Positions 1 to 7,934 of a stretch of 30,337 bases of DNA are shown in pieces. Position numbers and translations under genes: made by a program. Where the stretch lies: the NCBI GenBank assembly GCA_964537965.1, contig CAZIDB010000028.1, positions 1 through 30,337 on the forward strand, given 5' to 3'. The notes under the pieces were generated by a model, which saw nothing but the letters and a program-made list of their open reading frames with translations, made no database searches and was not told the origin of the DNA. Every line of letters begins with the position of its first letter. Position 1 is the stretch's first letter. Source of the DNA: SURF-24 sp964537965. Lineage in GTDB: Bacteria > Bacteroidota > Ignavibacteria > Ignavibacteriales > SURF-24.

Positions 1-49
1 AGAGTATGTTATAAATAATAAAATCAATTGTATTTATTTCGTATCAAAC

Positions 50-78
50 TTTAGTACCTTGATTCCGGATAAAACATA
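50..78. repeat. possible remnant of the GATACTTGAT...CCGGATA phrase repeat
   Basis: TTAGTACCTTGATTCCGGAT and then AAAACAT resemble the left arm at 19856-19890 (CTTGATGCCGGATAAAACA). A CTAAAAT-type microsatellite follows at 88-104 up to the lptB stop. Confidence 0.4.
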
Positions 79-104
79 TATGTAAACAAATCTAAAATCT
101 AAAA

Positions 105-842
105 TCAATACCTGTCTAACTTAAACTTTTCTCCAAGGTAAAGCTTTCTTACTTCTTCATCTTCAGCAAGAACATCAGCGGTGCCCTGTTTAAATATATT
201 TCCACTAATAAGAATGTATGCTCTGTCTACAATGCTTAATGTTTCGTGAACATTGTGGTCTGTAATAAGAATACCTATTCCCCTGTTCTTAAGTCCGGCA
301 ACAATATTCATAATATCTTCAACTGCAATCGGATCAATGCCTGCAAACGGTTCATCAAGAAGAATAAATTTAGGGTTTGTAGCCAATGCCCTTGCAATTT
401 CAGTTCTTCTTCTTTCACCGCCGCTAAGCTGGTATCCTTTGCTTTTACGTATATGACCGATTCCAAAATCATCAATCAGTTTTTCAAGACGTTCTTTTCT
501 CTCAAAAGCAGAAATGTTTATCATCTGCAGAACAGCCATTAAATTATCTTCAACACTCAATCTCCTAAATACCGATGCTTCCTGCGGGAGATATCCGATT
601 CCTAATCTTGCCCGTTTGTACATCGGCATCTTGGTAATTTCCTGGCTTTCCAAAAATACTTTTCCGTCGTTCGGTTTTATCATTCCGACAATCATATAAA
701 ATGTTGTAGTTTTACCGGCGCCGTTAGGGCCTAACAAACCAACAATTTCTCCTTCGGAAACCTTAACGGAAACCTTATTTACAACTTTCCGTTTCTTGTA
801 AATTTTTATCAGTTCTTCACTTCTAAGTGTTAGTTGTTCCAT
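105..842 (-). CDS. lptB: LPS export ABC transporter ATP-binding protein LptB
   Basis: ATPase of the Lpt machine that drives LPS from the inner membrane toward the outer membrane; it acts on the cytoplasmic face with LptF/LptG, which are not in this window. Counting from the ATG at 842 (245 aa), the Walker A GPNGAGKTT lies near residues 38-46, the signature LSGGE near 139-143, and Walker B ILLDE near 160-164, followed by the H-loop in TDHNVH. Length is normal for LptB. A longer reading from a GTG at 860 adds six residues but lies beside a dispersed palindrome, and the ATG gives the standard N-terminus. It is the last gene of the lptC-lptA-lptB order, which supports LptB over other ABC ATPases. 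A CTAAAAT-type short repeat abuts the stop codon. Confidence 0.95.
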   Translation of the reverse strand: MEQLTLRSEELIKIYKKRKVVNKVSVKVSEGEIVGLLGPNGAGKTTTFYMIVGMIKPNDGKVFLESQEITKMPMYKRARLGIGYLPQEASVFRRLSVEDNLMAVLQMINISAFERKERLEKLIDDFGIGHIRKSKGYQLSGGERRRTEIARALATNPKFILLDEPFAGIDPIAVEDIMNIVAGLKNRGIGILITDHNVHETLSIVDRAYILISGNIFKQGTADVLAEDEEVRKLYLGEKFKLDRY

Positions 843-864
843 AAAAAACGAATGCCTCACCCAA

Positions 865-883
865 CCCTCTCCAAAGGAGAGGG
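865..883. repeat. palindrome with AAA/TTT triloop (CCCTCTCC copy 1)
   Basis: A perfect 8-bp stem, CCCTCTCC and GGAGAGGG, is separated by AAA and followed on the plus strand by CTTTTTA. It lies in the 60-bp gap between lptA and lptB. Related copies with the same AT-rich flank occur at 22776-22796 and 22999-23019, so this is a dispersed repeat. On the minus-strand transcript it would form a hairpin just before lptB. Confidence 0.85.
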
Positions 884-902
884 CTTTTTAATTCAATTAC
901 AG

Positions 903-2279
903 TTAATAATTTATTAGAACTTTGTACTTTTTAATTATATTCCAGATCAGGTCATCTTTCAACGGTCTGTCATTAATCAATATAAATGAAGGCAAAGTAA
1001 AAGATAATTCATTTCCTGTTACAAGATTTTCCGGATGATACTCACTAAGCACATTTGAGTACATTTTTACTTCATTCACTTTATCGTCTTCAAAAAAGAT
1101 TCTGCCTTTTTGCGAACTTGCTTTTATAAGACCATTCGGTTCCGTTCCTTCATATGAATAATATATGCTTAAGACGTTACCCGTAACTTCCGTGTTATTA
1201 ATGCCGGATGTATCGAAATAAATAGTGATCATATCACCGGACATCTGATCATACCTTGTCTTGTAATCCGCATTTGATGAAAGGATAAGACCATTTCCAA
1301 ACACTTCAATTTTATCCAACTGATTATCATTAAGCAATATCGCTATGCTGTCTCCGGTAAGCTGGGTTAAATTGTACCATAACACCGGAAAATTATCTTC
1401 CGGTTTCCTTTTCATAGTGATGATCTTATCTTCGTTCCTGTAAAATATTGAGTAAGCATTTTTAGATGCAAATAATCCTCGTATGATTTTAACAGAATCC
1501 GTTGCAATAAATTTCTTTGATGAATCGTTGAAAGATTCCATTTTAACCGATGAAATAACAAGAGTATCTGTTTCACCCGAATCGGTCGTATCTATCTGAA
1601 CAAGAACAGGCTTGTCAGTCATAACCGAATAATTTTTCTTAGAATAATCTTCAAGATGTTCTCCGAAAATAACAGTATTCTCTTTCTGATTTTTTATCCT
1701 GACATTCTTTTCTGCAAAAGTAATTTTTGAGTTTCTAAAATGAACAAGGCTGTCTGCTTTAATTATGTTTAAGGAATCACGGATTGTAACATATCCAACG
1801 GCAACAGCTTTTTCTTCCTGCCTGAAGTAGGTAAGCTTGTTGCTTGTTAAAGTTGATGTTTCGTCTGTGAGTGTAACATGCCTGTTAAAGTAAGCTATCC
1901 GTTCATTAAAATGATATTCGCCGCTAAGTGCAGTAAGCGTCATTTTTCTGTCATTTAAAATAACTTCCGATTTAGATTCTGTTATTCTTTCATCACCGTA
2001 ATAGAAACCTCTTTCGGTTTTAATTGTAAGCGTATCCTGTGTAGCAATAACATTTCCTTCGAGCAGGGCATCATTCTTTGCAAGGTATTGAGTTGCTTTG
2101 TTGCAGGTAATTCTAACATTGCCCTGGGTTAAAACAACATTCCCAATTACTTCCCTTATATTCTCACCGTTAACCTGTTTACCGACAAGACTGTCTCCGT
2201 TAATAATTATCGGTTCGCCTCCCTGCTGGCAAAGAGATAAAGTTGTGTAAAGTAATATTTGAAAAAGAATTTTCTTCAA
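903..2279 (-). CDS. lptA: OstA/LptA-like periplasmic LPS transport protein
   Basis: Probable periplasmic bridge component of LPS export. The protein has 458 aa, begins with a signal peptide (hydrophobic stretch near residues 3-17) and continues with repeated beta-rich OstA-type segments such as GNVVLTQGNV, LLEGNVIATQ and NVRITCNKA. It is much longer than E. coli LptA, as is usual for OstA-like proteins of Bacteroidota and relatives, and has no obvious LptD C-terminal barrel. The start is a TTG directly before KKIL; AAGAG lies about 11 bases upstream, so the start is moderately supported. It sits between lptC (18 bp upstream) and lptB. The family call rests on domain character and context; the gene symbol is used in the broad sense. 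Confidence 0.82.
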   Translation of the reverse strand: MKKILFQILLYTTLSLCQQGGEPIIINGDSLVGKQVNGENIREVIGNVVLTQGNVRITCNKATQYLAKNDALLEGNVIATQDTLTIKTERGFYYGDERITESKSEVILNDRKMTLTALSGEYHFNERIAYFNRHVTLTDETSTLTSNKLTYFRQEEKAVAVGYVTIRDSLNIIKADSLVHFRNSKITFAEKNVRIKNQKENTVIFGEHLEDYSKKNYSVMTDKPVLVQIDTTDSGETDTLVISSVKMESFNDSSKKFIATDSVKIIRGLFASKNAYSIFYRNEDKIITMKRKPEDNFPVLWYNLTQLTGDSIAILLNDNQLDKIEVFGNGLILSSNADYKTRYDQMSGDMITIYFDTSGINNTEVTGNVLSIYYSYEGTEPNGLIKASSQKGRIFFEDDKVNEVKMYSNVLSEYHPENLVTGNELSFTLPSFILINDRPLKDDLIWNIIKKYKVLINY

Positions 2280-2297
2280 TTAAAAAAATGCTCTTAA

Positions 2298-2999
2298 TTA
2301 TTTTTGATTTTGCCCACCGGGTTTTACCGCGGTTACATAAGTTATCCTGTGGATAACGTAATTTTTAATTCCCTGGTCAGATTCGAATCCGTAACCTTCA
2401 ATTTTTTCAGTGCGGGAAATAATTGTTACAAATTTATCCGATACTATTTTCTGGTCTTTATTCCGCCACATAAGTTCTTCAGTCCTTAAAGTAACGCCGC
2501 TGTCGTTCACTGCAACAACACTGTCAATAGCCCACATATTTTTTGAAATATCATCAACTCTTCCACGCTTTGAAGTTAAGGTAGAGGACTTAGTTTCATC
2601 TTTGTTATAGAAATCTATTTTCAAGCCTTCAAGCAGTGTTTCTCTTTTTTCGTCATACATTCGCATATGGTCATAAAAAAGGATAGCTCTAAGCGTTCCA
2701 TCTTCAGTAAAATTCATTTTGGAGTTCCAACCTTCCTGTGCCGGTAAAACTTTTTCTTTTAATGAAGGATCAATATAAGGTTTAATTTTTTCTTCGGAGC
2801 AGCCGGACATTATTAGCATTAATGCAAATAATAATCCAACATAAAATTTGTAAAAGGATAATCTCAAGAAGGAATGGGAGAAACGGTGAAACGGTGAAGT
2901 TTGCTGAACTGAAACTTTAAGATTATTAAGCAGGGAATAACTTGCAAATGTCTCCGCTTCTCCTATTCCCCTCTTCACCGATTCAACTTCTCTTGACAT
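2298..2999 (-). CDS. lptC: LPS export protein LptC (lipoprotein-like, start uncertain)
   Basis: LptC-type protein passing LPS from LptBFG to LptA. The region after residue about 67 has the LptC beta-jellyroll character (GTLRAILFYDHMRMYDE, then a TLTSKRGRVDD segment). A hydrophobic segment near 49-66 ends in MSGC, a lipobox-like motif with Cys67, so the mature protein is probably a lipoprotein. The ATG at 2999 places about 48 residues before this segment, which is odd for a signal peptide, and those codons coincide with an inverted-repeat element (2871-2969). A TTG at 2867 would give a normal signal peptide (M-RLSFYKF) but has no visible ribosome-binding site. The ATG at 2999 has AAGG about 12 bases upstream. 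The function is well supported by the neighbours; the start is not settled. Confidence 0.85.
   Translation of the reverse strand: MSREVESVKRGIGEAETFASYSLLNNLKVSVQQTSPFHRFSHSFLRLSFYKFYVGLLFALMLIMSGCSEEKIKPYIDPSLKEKVLPAQEGWNSKMNFTEDGTLRAILFYDHMRMYDEKRETLLEGLKIDFYNKDETKSSTLTSKRGRVDDISKNMWAIDSVVAVNDSGVTLRTEELMWRNKDQKIVSDKFVTIISRTEKIEGYGFESDQGIKNYVIHRITYVTAVKPGGQNQK
2871..2969. repeat. inverted-repeat element overlapping the 5' end of lptC
   Basis: The arm at 2871-2887 (GGAATGGGAGAAACGGT) is an imperfect inverted copy of 2953-2969 (TCCGCTTCTCCTATTCC). The left arm is followed by a duplicated AACGGTGA unit and the right arm by CTCTTCACCG. The whole structure is translated as the odd N-terminal extension of lptC if the ATG at 2999 is used. 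Confidence 0.6.
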
Positions 3000-3017
3000 A
3001 AACTCAACTAACCTTAC

Positions 3018-3995
3018 TTACCTTACTTTAAGACCGAGTTCAACTAAATCATGCAGGTGAACAATACCGACAGGTTTCTTCGAATCATCAATTACAACTA
3101 AACTTGTAATCTTATAATTTTCCATAAACTGCAGGGCAAACGAAGCAAGATATTCCGGTTTAATTGTTTTAGGATTTTTAGTCATTACATCAACAGCTTT
3201 CAATGTTTTAATGTCTATAGGTTTTTCAAGCAACCTTCTTAGATCTCCATCGGTTATTATTCCTGTTATAATTCCATCTTCATTTACAACAATAGTTACC
3301 CCCAACCGTTTTGATGTAATCTCAAATATTGCATCCTTAAGAGAAGTACTTTCTTTAACAACAGGAATTTTTTCGCCGACGTACATTATCTCAGAAATCT
3401 TAAGTGATAATCTTTTACCAAGGCTGCCACCGGGATGAAGTAAAGCAAAATCTTCTTTTGTAAATCCTTTTTGTTCAATTAAAGCAATTGCCAGGGCATC
3501 TCCCATTACAAGCGTAGCAGTTGATGATGATGTGGGAGCTAAATCATAAGGGCAAGCTTCTTCTTTAACGCTGGTATTTAAAACAATATCGCATTCACGT
3601 CCAACTTTTGAATCCTTGTTACCAACCATTCCAATTAAGACGGGGTTTAGTCTTTTAAGAAGCGGCACAAGGTTGGCAATCTCTTCGGTGTTTCCGCTTT
3701 TAGAAATAAGTATAACAACATCTTCAGCCCTAACCATTCCAAGGTCACCGTGCAAAGCATCAGTGGGATGAAGGTAAACGGAAGCTGTTCCGGTGGAATT
3801 TAATGTTGCAACAATTTTGCGGGCTACTAATCCAGATTTTCCCATACCTGTAATAATAACCCTGCCTTTAGATTCTGAAATTATTTTTACTGCTTTGGCA
3901 AATTCCTCATTTATACTCGACTCAAGATTCAACACTGCTTCGGCTTCAATTTTAATTACTTCTTTACCTTTTTTAATTATTTGTTCGGAATTCAA
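3018..3995 (-). CDS. kdsD: D-arabinose 5-phosphate isomerase KdsD (SIS + 2 CBS)
   Basis: Cytoplasmic isomerase converting ribulose 5-phosphate to arabinose 5-phosphate, the first step of Kdo synthesis. At 325 aa it has the normal family length. An N-terminal SIS domain shows GMGKSG (50-55), HGDLG (82-86), the SKSGNTEE phosphosugar loop (98-105) and HPGGSLGKRL (187-196); two CBS domains follow from about 205. The start is a TTG at 3995, two bases after the upstream gene's TGA, with AGAGG at a good distance inside that gene's last codons, so the genes are probably translationally coupled. Its position between kdsA and lptC supports KdsD over the related GutQ. Confidence 0.94.
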   Translation of the reverse strand: MNSEQIIKKGKEVIKIEAEAVLNLESSINEEFAKAVKIISESKGRVIITGMGKSGLVARKIVATLNSTGTASVYLHPTDALHGDLGMVRAEDVVILISKSGNTEEIANLVPLLKRLNPVLIGMVGNKDSKVGRECDIVLNTSVKEEACPYDLAPTSSSTATLVMGDALAIALIEQKGFTKEDFALLHPGGSLGKRLSLKISEIMYVGEKIPVVKESTSLKDAIFEITSKRLGVTIVVNEDGIITGIITDGDLRRLLEKPIDIKTLKAVDVMTKNPKTIKPEYLASFALQFMENYKITSLVVIDDSKKPVGIVHLHDLVELGLKVR

Positions 3996-3996
3996 A

Positions 3997-4773
3997 TCAA
4001 CCTCTTTTAAAAAGCTTTGAAAAAAAATTGGATTTTTTACTTTCAGATTTAAGTGAAAATTGCGAATAATCCAAATTTATTTTCTTCCGGGTTTTATTGT
4101 AATTCAGGAAAGCCTGACAAAGAGTTTCTTCTGTAAATAATTTGTTGTTTTCAAAAAGCGGGTTTGAGTTAAGTGCTGTTTTCGCTTCCTGGATATGGAG
4201 TACGTGAACAGCTTCATTATAAAAATTTGTAACGGGAATAATATGATTGATACCGGCTTCTTCTTCATAAATCCAGATTTTTTTCTGAGATGGTGAAATT
4301 GCAAGGATTAAACTTTTATCCTTCACAATTACTTCTCTTATTTTATTTCCATCCTTCGGATCATTCATTCCCGGAATCCATTCCGAGTATGAATATCTGC
4401 TTAGAATTTTTTCGCAGTTATAGTATTTACCTTTAATTGATAAAGAAATATCAAACTCAATTTTATTCTCTTCTTCTTCATGAATAGTGATATATCTTTC
4501 AGCGCCTGCATATTCAATTCCACCGATTGCAAAAACAGGTGAAGAAGGAAGTGTTAAATCCGGCTTATCATCTTTAGTCCCAAGAATAAAATTATATTCA
4601 CCAAATCTTCCGTTACCGATTACGACTAATTTTTCAATTCTATCTCTGTAGTTATTATAACCGGTTTTATTAACCGGCAGGATTGAAAAAAGAATTTCTT
4701 GTTCCTGTGGTGAAAGATTTCTTGGAAATGAATCAGAATGAAAATAGGAATTATTTATTTTATCACTATCCAT
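3997..4773 (-). CDS. unrecognised 258-aa protein in the Kdo operon
   Basis: I do not recognise a family. The protein has no signal peptide or membrane segment and is probably cytoplasmic. The N-terminal third has LSPQEQEIL and a glycine-containing VVIGNGRFGEYNFILG stretch; the middle is beta-strand-like and acidic (IHEEEENKIEFD); the C-terminus is basic and ends SKKSNFFSKLFKRG, which could be an amphipathic or membrane-touching tail. It lies 27 bp after kdsA, and its stop is one base from the TTG of kdsD, so it is co-transcribed and likely coupled with Kdo synthesis. It lacks the HAD motif DxDGT, so it does not look like KdsC although it sits where a Kdo gene would be expected. The ORF is intact and its composition matches its neighbours. 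Confidence 0.8.
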   Translation of the reverse strand: MDSDKINNSYFHSDSFPRNLSPQEQEILFSILPVNKTGYNNYRDRIEKLVVIGNGRFGEYNFILGTKDDKPDLTLPSSPVFAIGGIEYAGAERYITIHEEEENKIEFDISLSIKGKYYNCEKILSRYSYSEWIPGMNDPKDGNKIREVIVKDKSLILAISPSQKKIWIYEEEAGINHIIPVTNFYNEAVHVLHIQEAKTALNSNPLFENNKLFTEETLCQAFLNYNKTRKKINLDYSQFSLKSESKKSNFFSKLFKRG

Positions 4774-4800
4774 TTAAGGAAATGACATCCTTCCTGAAAC

Positions 4801-5610
4801 TTAATATGATTTTACAAGCCCGTCGATACCTTTTAATTCACTCAACAATTTTTTCAATCCGGCTAAAGGATATTGGCTGCCGGAATCGCTTAAAGCTTTT
4901 GATGGCTCAGGATGAACTTCCATAAAGAGTGCGTCAATTCCAACAGCAACTGCTGCCTTTGCTAACGCAGGAATGAAATCGGGTTCACCACCGGAGATTC
5001 CTCCTTTACCTGGAATTTGCACAGAGTGTGTAGCATCCATTACAACCGGGTATCCTAACCTTCTCATAATAACTAATGAGCGCATATCAACCACAAGATT
5101 ATGATAGCCGAATGTTGTACCTCTTTCCGTCAGCATAATTTTATTATTCCCTGTTGATGCAACTTTCTCGGCAGTATGCTTCATATCTTCCGGTGCAAGG
5201 AACTGACCTTTTTTAATATTTACGGCTTTGCCTGTTTTACCTGTAGCAATTAATAATTCTGTCTGGCGGCAAAGGAATGCCGGAATCTGAAGCACATCAA
5301 CAACCTGTGCGGCTTTCTCAACTTCAGGTTCGGAATGAACATCAGTAAGAATTGGAATATTTAATTCCGATTTTACTTTTTGCAGAATCAACAAAGCCTC
5401 ATCATCACCCAATCCAATAAATGAATTAAGGCTTGTGCGGTTTGCTTTTTTATAACTTGATTTGAAGATTAATGGAATATTAAGTTCACCGGTAATCTTT
5501 TTAATTTCAGATGCAGTTTCAAGAATCAGTTTTTCCGATTCAATTACGCATGGACCGGCGATGAGTACAAACGGCAATCCGTTACCGACGTTGATATTTT
5601 CAATCTGCAT
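4801..5610 (-). CDS. kdsA: 3-deoxy-8-phosphooctulonate synthase KdsA
   Basis: Condenses phosphoenolpyruvate with arabinose 5-phosphate to Kdo-8-phosphate in the cytoplasm. The 269-aa protein covers the full family length with AGPCVIES (18-25), KSSYKKANRTS (50-60), LTDVHSE (88-94), the TERGTTFGYHNLVVDMRS block (161-178) and MDATHSVQ (191-198). Cys21, His195, Glu231 and Asp242 match, by position in the family, the four metal ligands of the metal-dependent (Aquifex-type) class; in E. coli the Cys is an Asn. It starts with ATG. A short GTGTCTTAGCGG phrase repeat lies in the 64-bp gap upstream, after ruvB. The product goes to KdsC, which is not visible here, and then to KdsB. Confidence 0.96.
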   Translation of the reverse strand: MQIENINVGNGLPFVLIAGPCVIESEKLILETASEIKKITGELNIPLIFKSSYKKANRTSLNSFIGLGDDEALLILQKVKSELNIPILTDVHSEPEVEKAAQVVDVLQIPAFLCRQTELLIATGKTGKAVNIKKGQFLAPEDMKHTAEKVASTGNNKIMLTERGTTFGYHNLVVDMRSLVIMRRLGYPVVMDATHSVQIPGKGGISGGEPDFIPALAKAAVAVGIDALFMEVHPEPSKALSDSGSQYPLAGLKKLLSELKGIDGLVKSY

Positions 5611-5626
5611 AATCTTATTATTTTTC

Positions 5627-5640
5627 TTTGTGTCTTAGCG
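5627..5640. repeat. GTCTTAGCGG phrase repeat
   Basis: TTTGTGTCTTAGCGG before kdsA matches the TTTGCGTCTTAGCG phrase at 18679-18700 in the batC 5' end. It is a short dispersed repeat of unknown role. Confidence 0.45.
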
Positions 5641-5674
5641 GTAAAAAACAACAGCTAAGGTGATAAGTGATTAA

Positions 5675-6715
5675 TTATTTATTGCTCTCACCAAACAAGT
5701 CTTCTAAATGTGAGTCTTTTTTTCTTTTCCTTCCGAAACGTTTATAAGCTAAGTCAGTTGCTTCTCTGCCGCGCGGAGTGCGTTGTATAAATCCCTGCTG
5801 AATAAGGAATGGCTCATAAACTTCCTCAATAGTACCGGGATCTTCATTTACGGCAACAGCTAAAGTATTCAATCCAACCGGTCCTCCGTTAAACTTATCA
5901 ATTATTGCAAGAATAATATCTTTGTCCATTTCATCAAGTCCATACTCATCTACATCCAAAGCAGACAATGCTTTTTTAACAATAGCAAGATCAATCAACT
6001 TCTTGTTATCAACTTCTGCAAAATCTCTTGTTCTTCTTAATAACCTGTTAGCAATTCTCGGGGTACCACGCGAACGTTTTGCTAATTCGTATCCGGCGTC
6101 TTCATCAATTTTAAGATTTAAAATTTTAGCTGATCTTTTAACAATATTTGTTAGCTGTTCGGATATATAATAATCAAGCCTGGATTTTATTCCGAAGCGA
6201 TCTCTTAACGGGGCAGTTAATAAACCGGCTCTTGTTGTTGCACCAATTAAAGTGTATGGTGGAAGTTTAATCTGAACAGATCTTGCGTTCGGTCCCGAAT
6301 CAATCATAATATCAAGTTTATAATCTTCCATTGCCGAATATAGGTATTCTTCAACAACAGGACTTAAGCGATGAATTTCATCAATAAATAAAACAGATTT
6401 CTCTTCGAGGTTAGTTAAAAGACCGGCAAGATCACCCGGTTTTTCAAGTACGGGTCCGGATGTAACTTTAATTTTTACACCCATCTCATTTGCAATGATA
6501 TGCGCAAGAGTAGTTTTGCCCAATCCCGGAGGGCCGGTTAAAAGAACATGATCCAATCCTTCACCGCGTTTAAGTGCGGCAGAGATAAAAACTTTTAGAT
6601 TATCCGTAATTTTATTTTGACCGATAAAGTCTTCAAACTTTGCAGGGCGAAGCGCCTGTTCAAACTGCTTTTCTTCTGTTGATATGTTTGAAGTTGTGGT
6701 CTCTGATTTACGCAT
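5675..6715 (-). CDS. ruvB: Holliday junction branch migration helicase RuvB
   Basis: Hexameric AAA+ motor that works with RuvA to move Holliday junctions during recombination and repair. The 346-aa protein has the normal length. Walker A GPPGLGKTT is at 61-69, Walker B with DEIH near 112-115, sensor 1 in IGATTRAG, the arginine finger region in APLRDRFG, and a C-terminal winged helix with NEDPGTIEEVYEPFLIQQGF. The ATG follows the TAA of the upstream membrane protein with no gap, suggesting coupling. RuvA and RuvC are not in the window, so ruvB stands apart from its usual partners. Confidence 0.97.
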   Translation of the reverse strand: MRKSETTTSNISTEEKQFEQALRPAKFEDFIGQNKITDNLKVFISAALKRGEGLDHVLLTGPPGLGKTTLAHIIANEMGVKIKVTSGPVLEKPGDLAGLLTNLEEKSVLFIDEIHRLSPVVEEYLYSAMEDYKLDIMIDSGPNARSVQIKLPPYTLIGATTRAGLLTAPLRDRFGIKSRLDYYISEQLTNIVKRSAKILNLKIDEDAGYELAKRSRGTPRIANRLLRRTRDFAEVDNKKLIDLAIVKKALSALDVDEYGLDEMDKDIILAIIDKFNGGPVGLNTLAVAVNEDPGTIEEVYEPFLIQQGFIQRTPRGREATDLAYKRFGRKRKKDSHLEDLFGESNK

Positions 6716-7837
6716 TTATTTTGTATTAACTTTTTGCGGTGCAAGTTTTTTACGATAGAAACCTTTTACTAATTGAACTGATTGTACGATTGCAATCATT
6801 AATGTAACCATTACTACCGCGGCACTAATTGATGTCCAGACATCAAGTGATTTACCAAAATACGGATAGAATCCAACCGTCCAGGGTGTACCGAAAAGAA
6901 TTACAAGATGAATAACATAAATAGGTAATGTGCTTCTTCCTATATGAATAATAAGCGGTGGAATATTTTCAAGCTTAATAGCAAGGTAAGAGACAAAGCT
7001 ATTAAGTAAAAGAACAACACCTATCCTGAATATTATAAGGTTTGGACTTGTTGTCCAGAATGTGCTTTCATTATTTAACCAAAATTCAACCCTGTCGCCG
7101 ATTCCTGATAAAGCAATGAAAGCGAGACCAATAATTAAAAGACTTCCACTGAATTTAGGAGATTTAAATATACCCGGGTTTTTTGCAAGGTAACTTCCAA
7201 GAATTGCTCCGCATAAAATATATCCTACCCAGGGAAACAACGGGAATAACGATCCTGTACCTGTATAAAAATAACCGGTTAATGGTTCCGGTAAATAATT
7301 TATCCAGCTAACATTTGAAAACCATGGATATAAGGAAAAGAATAAGAAAGCGCCTGTTCCGAAAACAAGACCATCGCGTAACTTGAATTTTTCTGCCATA
7401 TAGGCAAGTATAACAGTAAACAAAATTCCAAAAGCAATCAGGTGAAGGACATCAATTACAAAGAAATTTTTCCATTGTTCTGGCGTTACATCACCAAAGT
7501 AGAAAAGATATGGCGTTGGCCATCGGAGTAAATATGCAAGACTTATAAGAAGTAAAAATCTTTTAACACCTTTCCATGCTCGTGGATTTTGGTGGAAAGG
7601 TTCATCATGTAAACGTAACAGGTAAGTAAAAACTGTCCCGGCAGAAAACATAAAAATAGGTGCCGTCAATCCGCGCCAGAAATTCCAGAAATTAAAAACT
7701 GGTGAATCAAAACTTCTGAAATTATCACTTAAAAATGCATCAATAGTATGACCCTGAACCATCATTAAAACTGCGAATGCTCTCATCAGGTCAATAAAAA
7801 TTATCCTGCTTTTCTTCTTATTTTGAATCGTATCCAA
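6716..7837 (-). CDS. multi-pass membrane acyltransferase-like protein (HGSNAT/DUF1624 type)
   Basis: The 373-aa protein has about ten hydrophobic segments. It begins RIIFIDLMRAFAVLMMVQGH, the pattern of the heparan-alpha-glucosaminide N-acetyltransferase-like family, with His30 as the candidate acyl-transfer residue, then GLTAPIFMFSAGTVFTYLL. Related families move acyl groups across the membrane onto sugars. The substrate here is unknown; LPS or another surface glycan is a reasonable guess from the operon but is inference. The start is TTG, with AAGGA about nine bases upstream and no in-frame ATG before the conserved motif. The stop is directly followed by the ruvB ATG. A generic acyltransferase-3 family member is the main alternative. 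Confidence 0.75.
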   Translation of the reverse strand: MDTIQNKKKSRIIFIDLMRAFAVLMMVQGHTIDAFLSDNFRSFDSPVFNFWNFWRGLTAPIFMFSAGTVFTYLLRLHDEPFHQNPRAWKGVKRFLLLISLAYLLRWPTPYLFYFGDVTPEQWKNFFVIDVLHLIAFGILFTVILAYMAEKFKLRDGLVFGTGAFLFFSLYPWFSNVSWINYLPEPLTGYFYTGTGSLFPLFPWVGYILCGAILGSYLAKNPGIFKSPKFSGSLLIIGLAFIALSGIGDRVEFWLNNESTFWTTSPNLIIFRIGVVLLLNSFVSYLAIKLENIPPLIIHIGRSTLPIYVIHLVILFGTPWTVGFYPYFGKSLDVWTSISAAVVMVTLMIAIVQSVQLVKGFYRKKLAPQKVNTK

Positions 7838-7934
7838 CTAACTAAGTCCTTTATTTATATACTCTAAAAATTAAACAATCAAATAAATCTAATTGTTCAC
7901 CAATAGTTATTATCGAAAATTTTTCCTGATTAAT

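Noticed and set aside
843..860. GTG start of lptB adding six residues
   Set aside because: The ATG at 842 gives the standard LptB N-terminus, and the added codons abut a palindromic repeat.
3997..4773. KdsC phosphatase
   Set aside because: No DxDGT motif or other HAD landmarks are visible in the protein.
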